Part shown: one piece after another, positions 32,823-42,063 of the stretch
How the letters are laid out: each line of letters begins with the position of its first letter
How positions within the stretch are numbered: the stretch's first letter is position 1
DNA from: Demequina maris
GTDB taxonomy: Bacteria > Actinomycetota > Actinomycetes > Actinomycetales > Demequinaceae
Assembly (NCBI RefSeq): GCF_000971155.1
Contig: NZ_BBLX01000005.1
Span: 1 to 64,000, forward strand
DNA length: 64,000 nucleotides
Reading direction: 5' to 3'
Notes under the pieces: model-generated
Seen by the model: only the letters and a program-made list of their open reading frames with translations
Database searches by the model: none
Told to the model about the DNA's origin: nothing
Program-made: the position numbers and the translations under genes

Positions 32823-34172
32823 ATGACCCACGACGCCGCCCGGATCGCCTCCGCCCGCCGAGGCGTGCTCGCGATCTTCTGGATCATGGGCGTCTTCATG
32901 GCGACCCTCGTGTCGCGCTACCCGACCATCACGCGGCTGCTCGACGTCTCCACGGGCGAGCTCGCGCGGCTGCTGCTGTTCGGCGCGCTCGGCGCCCTGT
33001 GCGCGCTGCTCGTCACGGGCTGGTCCGTCGCCCGCTTCGGCACGCGCGCGCTCCTCGCGTGGTGGGCGTGGGGCCACCTGCTCGCCTTCTCGCTGCTCGG
33101 CGCGGCGACCGCATGGGGGTCGCAGCCGCTGTTCGCGGCCGCGTACTTCCTGGTCTCGTTCGGCTTCGCCTTCACCAACGTGAGCATGAACGCCGAGGCG
33201 GCGGAGGTCGAGCGTGCCATGGGGCGGGCGGTCATGCCCCAGTTCCACGCCTCGTTCTCGGTCGGCCTCGCGATGGGGCTCGCGCTCGGCGCCTGGATCT
33301 CGCACCTCGGCATCTCGCCGGTGTGGCACTTCGTCGGCGTCGGGCTCGCGCTCACCGTCGCGCGGCTCGCGGTGCTGCCGGCCGCCGTCCTCGACGGCTC
33401 CCCGCGTCCGGACGAGGCGCGGCCCGGCCTGGGCGGCCCGTTCGCCGCCGCGCGCGACGAGTACCGTGACCGCCGCGTCGTGCTCATCGGGCTCATCGTC
33501 TTCTCCGCCGCGACGGTCGAGGGCGCCGCGTCGCAGTGGGCCTCGCTCGCCGTCGTCGAGGCCTTCGACCAGCCGGAGGCCGTGGGCGACCTCCTGTACT
33601 GGCTGTTCGTCGTCGCCATGGTGACGGTGCGCTGGTGGGGCGCCCCCATCATCGGGAGGCTCGGGCGCGTGGTGTCGCTGCGGGTGTCCGCGGTGCTCGT
33701 CGCGGCCGGCGTCACGATGTTCGCCTTCGCGCCCGCGCTGTGGCTCGTGCCCGCCGCGATGTTGCTGTGGGGCCTCGGCGCCGCCCTGGGGGTCCCCATC
33801 GGCTTCTCGGCCGCGTCCGACGACCCTCGCCGCGCCGCCGCCCGCGTCGCCGCCGTGTCCTCGTTCTCCACGATCGCCGGCCTCGTCATGCCGCAGGTCA
33901 TCGGCCACCTCGGCGACGTCGTGGAGCTGCGCGTCGCGCTGCTCGTCGTGGTCGCGGCGGCCGTCCTGTCCTTCGCCCTGGCACGCGCGGTGCGCGCGGC
34001 CGGGCCGCTGTTCCGCTCCCGTCGCGCCCTCGAGCGCCGCGAGCGGGCCGCCGCGATGGAGGCCGAGGTCGAGCGCGACGCGGCCGCCGCGATCCTCGCC
34101 GACGGCGTCGAGCCGGTCCAGGCGCTTCCCGAGGAGGGTGCGCCCACCGCTCCGGAGCCGCCCCGCTCCTGA
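32823..34172 (+). CDS. MFS transporter, copy 1
   Basis: 449-residue membrane carrier with about 12 helices and a charged, Glu/Arg-rich cytoplasmic C-terminal tail (about residues 395-449). It resembles the YbjJ-like group: S-R-Y-P-T near helix 1, F-T-N-V-S-M-N-A-E-A and M-P-Q-F-H-A-S-F-S in helices 4-5. Substrate unknown. ATG 32823 just after GGGAGCC. Divergent from a LacI regulator that may control it. Confidence 0.85.
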   Translation: MTHDAARIASARRGVLAIFWIMGVFMATLVSRYPTITRLLDVSTGELARLLLFGALGALCALLVTGWSVARFGTRALLAWWAWGHLLAFSLLGAATAWGSQPLFAAAYFLVSFGFAFTNVSMNAEAAEVERAMGRAVMPQFHASFSVGLAMGLALGAWISHLGISPVWHFVGVGLALTVARLAVLPAAVLDGSPRPDEARPGLGGPFAAARDEYRDRRVVLIGLIVFSAATVEGAASQWASLAVVEAFDQPEAVGDLLYWLFVVAMVTVRWWGAPIIGRLGRVVSLRVSAVLVAAGVTMFAFAPALWLVPAAMLLWGLGAALGVPIGFSAASDDPRRAAARVAAVSSFSTIAGLVMPQVIGHLGDVVELRVALLVVVAAAVLSFALARAVRAAGPLFRSRRALERRERAAAMEAEVERDAAAAILADGVEPVQALPEEGAPTAPEPPRS

Positions 34173-34245
34173 TGACTCCAGGCGACATGCCTGCTAGCGT
34201 CGTGTAGGTCCCGGACGCTGGGGGACGATGCGGAGGGGGAGCCGC

Positions 34246-35493
34246 ATGGAGCCACCGCAGGTCGACGCGCGCCGTGTGCGCGCCGCGAGGATCGCCGTCC
34301 TCGTGTTCTTCGTGGGCATGGGCCTCATGCTCGGCACGTACGTGTCGCGCGTGCCGAGCGTGCGCGATGCGCTCGGCGTCACGCCGGCCGGGCTCGCGGC
34401 GCTGTTCATCGTCGGCTCCGTCGGCGGGCTCGTCGCGTTCTCCGTCCTCGGCGGGCTCGTCGCCCGGATCGGCTCGCTCGCGCTGATCCGCGTCGCCTCG
34501 GTCGCGACCATGCTCTCGTTCTGCGCGATGGGGCTCGCGGCGCACCTGGGGACGCCGCTCGGCTTCGCCGTCGCGCTGTTCTTCGCGCTGGGCGCGTTCG
34601 AGACCGTCAACGCGCTCTCCAACGCGGAGGCCGCGACGATCGAGCGCCACGTCGGGCGCTCCATCCTGTCCCAGTTCCACGCCGCGTTCTCGCTCGCGGT
34701 CCTCGCCGGCGTGGGGCTCGGCGCGCTGTACTCGCACGCGGGGGTCGCGGTCGGCGTCCACTACGCGGTCAACGTCACGGTCGTGGGTGCCGTGTACCTC
34801 GCGCTCGCCGGCACCGCGATCCTCGACGGCCGCCCGCCCGCGCCCGAGACCGTCGAGAGCAGGGACGGGATGTTCGTGACCCTCAAGGTCGCGGCGCGCG
34901 AGCGGCGCACGCTGGCGCTGGGGTTCATCCTGTTCTGCGCGTTCACCGTCGAGATGGGCGCGGCCAACTGGGTGCCGCTGGCGATCGTCGACGACTTCGG
35001 CCGCACCGAGGCGCTCGCGGCGGGCTTCTACGCGTTCCTCGTGGTGGCGCAGAGCAGCGTCCGCATCATGGGCACGAGCGTCGTCGACCGCCTCGGCCGC
35101 GTCGCCGTGCTGCGCACGTGCGGGGTGCTGGTCGCCGTCGGCTCCCTCATCTTCGCGTTCACGCCGGCCTTCTGGGGCGTGCCCCTTGCCATGCTCGTGT
35201 GGGGCGCCGGCGTGTCCATGGGCTACCCGCTCGCGATCTCCGCCGCCGCCGACGACCGCACCCACGCGACCGCCCGCGTCGCCGCCGTCGCGGCCTTCGG
35301 CACGATCGCGGGCCTCACCATGCCGCAGGTGACCGGCCTCATCGCGGAGCACATCGAGCTGCGCAAGGCGCTGCTCGTCGCGGTGGTCGCGGCGGTCGCG
35401 ATGATCGTGCTCGCGCCCGCGGCGCGCCCCCTCGAGGCCGCCCCCGAGGCCCTGCGGGAGGAGGACGCCGGCGCGGATACCCTGGGGCCATGA
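34246..35493 (+). CDS. MFS transporter, copy 2
   Basis: 415-residue carrier, paralogue of the preceding one: the equivalent segments read V-S-R-V-P-S, N-A-L-S-N-A-E-A-A and Q-F-H-A-A-F-S-L. About 12 helices. ATG 34246 is preceded by GGAGGGGGA and chosen over 34228. A likely promoter is TGACTC (34174-34179) and TAGCGT (34195-34200). The stop overlaps the murB ATG by four bases, so murB can be translated from this message as well as from its own promoter. Confidence 0.85.
   Translation: MEPPQVDARRVRAARIAVLVFFVGMGLMLGTYVSRVPSVRDALGVTPAGLAALFIVGSVGGLVAFSVLGGLVARIGSLALIRVASVATMLSFCAMGLAAHLGTPLGFAVALFFALGAFETVNALSNAEAATIERHVGRSILSQFHAAFSLAVLAGVGLGALYSHAGVAVGVHYAVNVTVVGAVYLALAGTAILDGRPPAPETVESRDGMFVTLKVAARERRTLALGFILFCAFTVEMGAANWVPLAIVDDFGRTEALAAGFYAFLVVAQSSVRIMGTSVVDRLGRVAVLRTCGVLVAVGSLIFAFTPAFWGVPLAMLVWGAGVSMGYPLAISAAADDRTHATARVAAVAAFGTIAGLTMPQVTGLIAEHIELRKALLVAVVAAVAMIVLAPAARPLEAAPEALREEDAGADTLGP
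35478..35483 (+). promoter_or_regulatory. -10 hexamer of a possible leaderless murB promoter
   Basis: TACCCT ends six bases before the murB ATG. The same spacing is seen at hadA and at the isochorismatase-like gene. Confidence 0.35.
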
Positions 35494-36536
35494 ATCTCGC
35501 CTCCCTCACGACCCTGCGCGTCGGCGGCCCGGCGCGCGAGCTCATCGAGGCGGACAGCGAGGCGGCCCTCATCGACGCGGTGCGCGCCGCGGACGCCGAC
35601 GGGACCCCGCTGCTCGTGGTCGGAGGCGGTTCGAACCTGCTCGTCGCGGACGAGGGCTTCGACGGTGTCGTGGTGCGCGATGCGCGGGAGGACGTGTCGC
35701 TCGTGAACGACGGCGCGTGCGGCGGGCTGTCGATCACCGCGACCGCGGGCACGCGCTGGGACCGGCTGGTCGCGCAGGCCGTCGAGTCGGAGTGGAGCGG
35801 CTTCGAGGCGCTGTCGGGCATCCCGGGCTCGACGGGCGCCACGCCGATGCAGAACGTGGGCGCGTACGGGGCCGAGGTCAAGGACCTCGTCGCGGTGATC
35901 CGCACGTGGGACCGTGAGGCGGGCTCCGTGAGGACGCTGCCGCTCGTCAAGGCGGAGTTCGGCTACCGCGACTCCATGCTCAAGCGCAGCATGACGCACG
36001 GCCCGTGGGGCCCCACCCCGCGCTACGTGGTCCTCGACGTCACGTTCCACACCCGGATGGCGAGCCTGTCCGCGCCGGTGCGCTACCAGCAGCTCGCGAC
36101 GGCGCTCGACGTCGAGCTCGGCGCGCGCGTGCCCATCACCGAGGTGCGCGAGGCCGTGCTGGCGCTGCGGTCCGCGAAGGGCATGGTGCTGGACCCCGCC
36201 GACCACGACACGTGGAGCGCCGGGTCCTTCTTCACCAACCCGATCGTGCCGGACGATGCGGTCCCCGCGGGGGCGCCGCGCTACCCGGCCGCGGACGGCC
36301 TGGTGAAGACGTCGGCCGCGTGGCTCATCGAGCACGCCGGCTTCTCCAAGGGCTTCGCGGTCGCGCCCGACGCGCCAGCGTCGCTATCGACCAAGCACAC
36401 GCTCGCGCTCACCAACCGCGGCGACGCGACCGCCGCGGACATCGTCGCGCTCGCCCGCGCGGTGCGCGACGGGGTGCGGGAGCGCTTCGGGATCTCCCTG
36501 GTGCCGGAGCCGGTCGCGGTCGGCCTCGAGATCTAG
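35490..36536 (+). CDS. murB: UDP-N-acetylenolpyruvoylglucosamine reductase
   Basis: Cytoplasmic FAD enzyme, second step of peptidoglycan precursor synthesis (NADPH reduction to UDP-MurNAc). 348 residues. Marks are T-T-L-R-V-G-G-P-A near the start, the flavin motif G-G-G-S-N-L-L-V, S-G-I-P-G-S-T-G-A-T-P-M-Q-N-V-G-A-Y-G and the C-terminal S-A-G-S-F-F-T-N-P with the proton-donor Ser. This is the type I, actinobacterial/Gram-negative form. A terminator follows after 136 bases. Confidence 0.97.
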   Translation: MNLASLTTLRVGGPARELIEADSEAALIDAVRAADADGTPLLVVGGGSNLLVADEGFDGVVVRDAREDVSLVNDGACGGLSITATAGTRWDRLVAQAVESEWSGFEALSGIPGSTGATPMQNVGAYGAEVKDLVAVIRTWDREAGSVRTLPLVKAEFGYRDSMLKRSMTHGPWGPTPRYVVLDVTFHTRMASLSAPVRYQQLATALDVELGARVPITEVREAVLALRSAKGMVLDPADHDTWSAGSFFTNPIVPDDAVPAGAPRYPAADGLVKTSAAWLIEHAGFSKGFAVAPDAPASLSTKHTLALTNRGDATAADIVALARAVRDGVRERFGISLVPEPVAVGLEI

Positions 36537-36554
36537 CGCTCCCACCCGCCCGTC

Positions 36555-36656
36555 CCCGACACTCCGAACGGAGCCGGCCCCGGTCCGCCCGCGTGTCGCG
36601 CGGATGCGAGGCCGGTCGACCGGCGTGTCGCGATGGATTCCGTTGGCACTGTCGGG
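36555..36656. repeat. Imperfect inverted repeat after murB
   Basis: Arms 36555-36572 and 36639-36656 match at 15 of 18 bases (CCCGACA...CAACGGA type). Between them lies GGCCGGTCGACCGGC-like symmetry. No gene in 36537-36724. Confidence 0.35.
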
Positions 36657-36672
36657 AGGGGGCGGGGACGCG

Positions 36673-36707
36673 GACGGGCCCCGGGGAGCTGGTCCCCGGG
36701 GCCCGTC
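36673..36707. terminator. Terminator between murB and the ABC permease
   Basis: Perfect 15-bp stem GACGGGCCCCGGGGA/TCCCCGGGGCCCGTC with loop GCTGG. It stands between convergent genes. A GGACGATGC word overlaps its right end (36708-36716). Confidence 0.85.
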
Positions 36708-36724
36708 GCATCGTCCCTCCGCGC

Positions 36725-39259
36725 TCAGCCGTCGAACGCGATGGCCTGCAGGATGTCGAGCTTCGCCGCCCGTCGCGCGGGCCACACGGCGGCCAGCACG
36801 CCGGCCAGCGCGGCGGCGATCGTGTAGATCAGCAGCCACACCCACGGGATCGTGATGGTGGTGAAGCCGAAGTCCTCGAGCGCCCGCACGAGCGCCGCGC
36901 CGAGGCCCACGCCGAGGATCATGCCGAGGACCGTGCCGAACACGGCCATCACCATGGACTCGATGCGGATCATGCGGCGGATCGACCGGCGTCGCACGCC
37001 GACCGCCCGCAGCAGCCCGATCTCGCGGGTGCGCTCCGTCACCGACAGCAGCAGCGTGTTGGCCACGCCGAGCAGCGCGATGATGAGCGCCGCGCCGAGC
37101 ATCGCGGAGATGATCCCGAGCAGCAGGTCGATGAACTGGTTCGCGAGCTGCTCGAACTCCCCGGGCGACTGGAGCACCACGAGCGGGTAGTCGACGGCGA
37201 GCGCCTCCAGGATCTGGTCCTGCGCCGCGGTGGCGTCCACGCCCTCGTCGAGCACGACCATGGACTGCGCGATGGGGTAGTCGCCGAGCAGCTCGTGGCC
37301 GGTGTCCTCGTCCACCCACACCTGCGCGTCGCCCTCGTTGAGGTACTTGCCCGTGATGGTGAGGGTCGCCGAGCCCTCGGGGCCCTCGACCGTGATGTCG
37401 TCGCCGACCTCGAAGCCGGCCTCGACCATCGACGGGTCGATGAAGGCGCCGCCGTCCATCTGGTCGAAGTCGGGCTCGTTGTTGTAGTCGAACGCGAGGT
37501 CCGCGGTCTCGGGGTCGATCACGCCGACGTTCGTGGTGGCGCCGTCGACGAGGACCGTGCCGAGGCCGGTGGAGGTGACGTACGCGACGCCGTCCTCGCC
37601 CTCGATGACCTCGATCGCGCCCTCGGGGATCGCGCCCTGCGACGTGAACACGAAGAAGTCCGCGCTGTTGCCCTTGAACTGCTCGGTGACGAGCGACTTC
37701 ATCGACTCCGTGAAGGTCGCGACGAGCGCGAGCAGCATCACGCCGATCATCAGCGCCGCCGCGGTGTTGGCGCTGCGGCGCGGCTCACGGTGGATGTTGT
37801 TCGCCGCGAGCTTGCCGTCCACCCGGAACACCCGGGTGAGCGTCGCCTTGAGGCCGTACGCGAGCGGCACGAGCACCTGCGCCGCGAGCAGCGTCACGCC
37901 GATGATGAGGATCATCGCGCCGGCGCCCACCGGGATGTACGGCTTCTCGATGCCCAGGTAGAGGCCCGCGACGATCGCGAGCACGCCCAGCAGGGTGAGG
38001 GCGCCGCCGACGACGTTGCGCAGGCGCAGCGGCTTCTTGGACTCCGTCGCGGACTCGCGCAGCGCCTCCATCGGGGAGATGGTCGAGGCGTGGATCGCGG
38101 GCATGATCGCGGCGATGATCGTCACGAGCGCGCCGAGGCCGTAGCCCCACAGGACCGCGTCGATCGGCAACGTGACCGTGCCGAAGATGTCGCCCGAGAA
38201 GGCCTCGACGAGCGTGGACAGGCCCAGCGCGCCGAGGTAGCCGAGCGCGATGCCGATGGTCGACGAGACGACCGCGACGACGAGCGCCTCGAGCAGGATC
38301 ATCGTGCGGAGCTGGCGACCGGAGACGCCGATCGCGCGCAGCAGCCCGAACTCGCGGGTGCGCTGCGTGACGATGATGCGGAACGTGTTGACGATGATGT
38401 ACGCGCCGACGAACAGCGCGATGAGCGCGAACGCGATCGCGAAGATGTCGATGTACTGGAGCAGCTCGTCGAACTGCTCGGTCTGCTCGGCCGCCTTCGC
38501 CTCGCCGGTGATCGCGCGGGTGTCGGGCGGCAGGATCGCGCCGATCGCCTCGGCGACGGCGTCCTGGTCGGCGCCGTCCTCGACGATCACGCTGACCTGC
38601 TCGTAGCCGTCGTCGCCGTTGATCGCCGCGGAACGCGCGTCGGTCATGTAGCCGAGCGTCGCCCCCTGGAGCGAGTTGGACTCGCCGAAGCGCACGAGGC
38701 CCACGAGGGTGAACTCCTCGACGCCGGCCTCGGTCGCGACGGACACCGTGTCGCCGATGGCGTAGCCCAGGCGTGGTGCCGCGTCGAGGTCGAGCACGAT
38801 CTCGTCGTCCGCGGTGGGACCGTCGCCCTCGACCAGGGTCGCCTGATCGACGCGCGGGTCGCCGGCCCAGTTGAACAGCTGGCTCGGCGGGCCGCCGCCG
38901 GCCATCACGTCGTTGGTGGGCTCGAAGTCGGCGGCGAGGACGCTGCCCATGACCTGGCGGCCGCCCCACGCGGAGGCGACGCCGTCGACCGCGGCGACGT
39001 CCTCGACGTCGGCGTGGGAGAACAGCGACTCGGTCGCGGCGAACGGGTCCTCGTCGGCCGGGTCGGCGTCGGGGTCGGCCTCGACGATCACGTCGGTGCC
39101 CGCGTAGATCTCCTCGAACAGCTTGGTGAAGCCGCTCGAGAGCGCGTTCGTGAGGGTGAACGTGGTGGCCGCGAGCGCCACGCCGAGCGCGACCGCGACC
39201 GCCGTGAGCACCAGCCTCTTGGGGTTGTGCTTGACGGACTTGACTGCGAGCCGGAACAT
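36725..39259 (-). CDS. FtsX-like ABC transporter permease (MacB-type export/lipoprotein)
   Basis: 844-residue membrane protein with a duplicated MacB/FtsX layout: one N-terminal helix, a large extracytoplasmic domain (about 45-260), three helices, a second extracytoplasmic domain (about 500-720) and three C-terminal helices ending A-R-R-A-A-K-L-D. Each half has the R-T-R-E-[FI]-G-L-L-R-A motif that contacts the ATPase. Such systems move lipids or peptides or transduce force to cell-wall enzymes; the substrate is unknown. Start ATG 39259 touches the stop of its ATPase. Confidence 0.88.
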   Translation of the reverse strand: MFRLAVKSVKHNPKRLVLTAVAVALGVALAATTFTLTNALSSGFTKLFEEIYAGTDVIVEADPDADPADEDPFAATESLFSHADVEDVAAVDGVASAWGGRQVMGSVLAADFEPTNDVMAGGGPPSQLFNWAGDPRVDQATLVEGDGPTADDEIVLDLDAAPRLGYAIGDTVSVATEAGVEEFTLVGLVRFGESNSLQGATLGYMTDARSAAINGDDGYEQVSVIVEDGADQDAVAEAIGAILPPDTRAITGEAKAAEQTEQFDELLQYIDIFAIAFALIALFVGAYIIVNTFRIIVTQRTREFGLLRAIGVSGRQLRTMILLEALVVAVVSSTIGIALGYLGALGLSTLVEAFSGDIFGTVTLPIDAVLWGYGLGALVTIIAAIMPAIHASTISPMEALRESATESKKPLRLRNVVGGALTLLGVLAIVAGLYLGIEKPYIPVGAGAMILIIGVTLLAAQVLVPLAYGLKATLTRVFRVDGKLAANNIHREPRRSANTAAALMIGVMLLALVATFTESMKSLVTEQFKGNSADFFVFTSQGAIPEGAIEVIEGEDGVAYVTSTGLGTVLVDGATTNVGVIDPETADLAFDYNNEPDFDQMDGGAFIDPSMVEAGFEVGDDITVEGPEGSATLTITGKYLNEGDAQVWVDEDTGHELLGDYPIAQSMVVLDEGVDATAAQDQILEALAVDYPLVVLQSPGEFEQLANQFIDLLLGIISAMLGAALIIALLGVANTLLLSVTERTREIGLLRAVGVRRRSIRRMIRIESMVMAVFGTVLGMILGVGLGAALVRALEDFGFTTITIPWVWLLIYTIAAALAGVLAAVWPARRAAKLDILQAIAFDG

Positions 39260-40002
39260 CAGTGCCCCATCTGCTTCATGCGGTCGAGCACGCGGTCCGC
39301 GGTGGGCTCGCGCATCTCGTCCACGATGCGGCCGTCCGCGAGGAACAGCACGCGGTCCGAGTAGGACGCGGCGGTCGGGTCGTGCGTGACCATCACGATG
39401 GTCTGGCCGAACTCCTTGACCGCGCGGCGCATGAAGCCGAGCAGCTCCGCGCCCGAGCGCGAGTCGAGGTTGCCGGACGGCTCGTCCGCGAAGATCAGCT
39501 CGGGACGGGCGACGAGCGCGCGGGCCACCGCGACGCGCTGCTGCTGGCCGCCCGAGAGCTCGGCGGGCAGGTGCGTGAGGCGGTCGCCGAGGCCGAGGAT
39601 CGCGATGATCTCCTCGAACCACTGCGGGTCGACGTCGCGGCCCGCGATATCGAGCGGCAGGGTGATGTTCTCGCGCGCGCTGAGCGACGGGATGAGGTTG
39701 AAGGCCTGGAAGACGAAGCCGATCTTGTCGCGGCGGACCTGCGTGATCTTGTCCTCGGACAGGCCGGTGATCTGCTGCTCGCCGATCCACGACTCGCCCG
39801 CGGTGAGCCGGTCGAGACCCGCGAGGGTGTGGAGCAGGGTGGACTTGCCGGAGCCGGACGGCCCCATGATCGCGGTGAACTCGGACTGCGCGATGTCGAC
39901 GTCGAGCCCGTCGAGGGCGCGGACCGCCGCGTCGCCCGAGCCGTAGTCCTTGGTGCCGCCGCGCATGGACGCGGCGATCGTCACGGTGCTGGTGGTGGTC
40001 AT
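39259..40002 (-). CDS. ABC transporter ATP-binding protein, MacB/LolD type
   Basis: 247-residue ATPase partner of the FtsX-like permease. Walker A G-P-S-G-S-G-K-S-T, signature L-S-G-G-Q-Q-Q-R-V-A, Walker B L-I-F-A-D-E-P and the subfamily-typical S-G-N-L-D-S. ATG 40002 with AGGAACC upstream. It is first in a two-gene operon, 104 bases downstream of a NarL-type two-component system on the same strand that may control it. Confidence 0.92.
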   Translation of the reverse strand: MTTTSTVTIAASMRGGTKDYGSGDAAVRALDGLDVDIAQSEFTAIMGPSGSGKSTLLHTLAGLDRLTAGESWIGEQQITGLSEDKITQVRRDKIGFVFQAFNLIPSLSARENITLPLDIAGRDVDPQWFEEIIAILGLGDRLTHLPAELSGGQQQRVAVARALVARPELIFADEPSGNLDSRSGAELLGFMRRAVKEFGQTIVMVTHDPTAASYSDRVLFLADGRIVDEMREPTADRVLDRMKQMGH

Positions 40003-40106
40003 GGTTCCTCCCGAAGTCGATGCCTCGGTCAGTCTGGCGCGGCGGGCGCGCCCACGGCATCGTCCTCGAGGACGGTTTGTCGGGGTCCGTCTCAGGGATG
40101 ACCCTG

Positions 40107-40775
40107 CTAGGGCCGGGGCAGGACGATGCCGGAGTCGTACGCCTCGACCACGGCCTGCACGCGGTCGCGCACCCCGAGCTTGGTGAGGATGTGGCTGACG
40201 TGCGTCTTGACGGTGGTGGCGGACACGAACAGCTCGGCGGCGATCTCCTGGTTCGACAGGCCGCGTGCCATGAGCCGGAGGACCTCGACCTCCCGGTCGG
40301 ACAGGTCGCCGACCGCGTCCGCGGGCGGGTCGGCGTCCTCGACGGTGCCCGGCGAGGTGCGGGCGAACTGCTCGATCACGCGCCGCGTCACCTCGGGCGC
40401 GAGCAGCGCCTCGCCGGCCGCGACCACCCTGACCGCGGCGACGAGGGCGTCGCCGTCGACGCTCTTGAGGAGGAATCCCGAGGCGCCCGCGCGGAGGGCC
40501 TCGTAGACGTACTCGTCGTCGTCGAAGGTCGTGAGGATGACGATGCGCGTGCCGGGGTGCGCGGCGAGGACCTCGCGGGTCGCGGTGAGGCCGTCCATGC
40601 CGGGCATGCGGACGTCCATGAGGACCACGTCGGGGGAGTGCTCGGCGACGATGCGCGCCGCCTCGACGCCCGACGTCGCCTCGGCGACCACCGTGATGTC
40701 GTCCTCGGACTCGAGGATCATGCGCAGGCCCACGCGGACCATCGCCTGGTCGTCCACCAGGGCCACCCGGATCAT
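40107..40775 (-). CDS. NarL/FixJ family response regulator
   Basis: 222 residues. The receiver domain has acidic pair D8-D9 and phospho-acceptor Asp54 (L-M-D-V-R-M-P-G) and the switch Lys in F-L-L-K-S. The C-terminal LuxR-type HTH reads L-S-D-R-E-V-E-V-L and T-V-K-T-H-V-S-H-I. Start ATG 40775 overlaps the kinase stop by four bases. Likely targets are itself and the neighbouring ABC exporter, by position only. GGACGATGC lies in its last codons (40121). Confidence 0.94.
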   Translation of the reverse strand: MIRVALVDDQAMVRVGLRMILESEDDITVVAEATSGVEAARIVAEHSPDVVLMDVRMPGMDGLTATREVLAAHPGTRIVILTTFDDDEYVYEALRAGASGFLLKSVDGDALVAAVRVVAAGEALLAPEVTRRVIEQFARTSPGTVEDADPPADAVGDLSDREVEVLRLMARGLSNQEIAAELFVSATTVKTHVSHILTKLGVRDRVQAVVEAYDSGIVLPRP

Positions 40776-42007
40776 CGTCCGCCCTTCGTCGCGCTCGCGG
40801 GCCGGTTGCCCACCTGGTCGTCGCCGGACGGCAGCACCGCGCGCACGCGGAAGCCGCCTCCTGATCGAGGACCGTACTCGAGGGTGCCGCCGAGCGCGTG
40901 GACCCGCTCGGCCATGCCGCGCAGGCCGTGGCCGCCGCTCTGGCGGGCCGCGTCGGAGATCACGCCGCGACCGTCGTCCTCGACCAGCACGGTGACCTCG
41001 CTGGCCTGCCGCTCGACGCTGACGAGCGCTCGCGCGCCGGGGCCCGCGTGCTTCATCGCGTTGGTCAGCGACTCCTGGACCACCCGGTAGGCGCTCAGCT
41101 CGACGCCCGCGGGCACGTGAGCGGTGCCGGAGATGCTGAGCTCCACGGGCAGGCCCGCGTCCTCGACCTGCTGCGCGAGCCCGGGGATCGCGGCGAGCGA
41201 CGGCATGGGCTCGAGCTCCGCGGCGGCACGGTCGCGGTCCGCGGTGTCGACGGCGTCCTGCTCGGTCGCGCGGAGGACGCCGATCATGCGCTGCATCTCG
41301 GTCAGCCCCGTCCGGCCCGAGGTGGCGATCGTCTCGAGCGCCTGCGTCACGCGCGGGTCGGCGTCGCGGGCGAGGCGCCGCGCGCCCTCCGCCTGGAGCG
41401 TCATCACCGTGATCTCGTGGGCGACGACGTCGTGCAGCTCGCGCGCGATGCGGGCCCGCTCGGCGCGCACGGCATCCGCGGCGATCACCCGCTGCGCCTG
41501 CTCGCGGCGGTCCTGCGCGAGCTCGAGCTCGGTGAGGCGCTCGCGGCGGCGGTAGTCGACGAAGCCGACCATCATCGGCACCACGACCGCGAGGCTCACG
41601 GCGACGAGCGAGGTCCAGTCCACGTAGTCGGTGACCACCAGGCCGGTCGTGGTCCACACGAGCATGAGGGCGAGCACCGCGCCGCCGTGGGCGAGCGCCT
41701 GGCGGCGCGGCGTGTAGGCGGCGATGCCGTAGAGCGCGAGGTAGATCGCGAGCGACGCGGCGGTGTCGGGATAGCCGAGCCCCACGCTCGCGATCCAGGG
41801 GACGAGCACGGCCCACACGACGATGCGCGGGTAGCGCTGGCGCCACGCGAGCGGCGCCACCTGGAGCACGAGCAGCGCGTAGCCCCACGTGTCGGGCTCG
41901 CGCGCGCCGATCCCGTAGTCCGCGCTGATGCCGACGCCGATGAGGCCGAGCACCAGGAGCGACACCGCGATCGCGACATCGCCCCAACGAGGCGGTTTGA
42001 CGTCCAT
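40772..42007 (-). CDS. Sensor histidine kinase, HisKA_3 (NarX/DesK-like) type
   Basis: 411-residue membrane kinase with about five N-terminal helices (residues 10-150), a short coiled coil, the dimerisation motif R-E-L-H-D-V-V-A-H-E with the phospho-His near residue 195, and a HATPase domain with D-D-G-R-G-V and G-G-H-G-L-R-G-M. No large extracellular sensor, so it probably senses membrane state or a lipophilic compound. Start ATG 42007. Partner is the NarL-type regulator. Confidence 0.92.
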   Translation of the reverse strand: MDVKPPRWGDVAIAVSLLVLGLIGVGISADYGIGAREPDTWGYALLVLQVAPLAWRQRYPRIVVWAVLVPWIASVGLGYPDTAASLAIYLALYGIAAYTPRRQALAHGGAVLALMLVWTTTGLVVTDYVDWTSLVAVSLAVVVPMMVGFVDYRRRERLTELELAQDRREQAQRVIAADAVRAERARIARELHDVVAHEITVMTLQAEGARRLARDADPRVTQALETIATSGRTGLTEMQRMIGVLRATEQDAVDTADRDRAAAELEPMPSLAAIPGLAQQVEDAGLPVELSISGTAHVPAGVELSAYRVVQESLTNAMKHAGPGARALVSVERQASEVTVLVEDDGRGVISDAARQSGGHGLRGMAERVHALGGTLEYGPRSGGGFRVRAVLPSGDDQVGNRPASATKGGR

Positions 42008-42063
42008 CCGGCCAGCGTAGGGCGCGAGGGCGGCCGCGGCATCGTCCGCGAGGACGACCGCCG

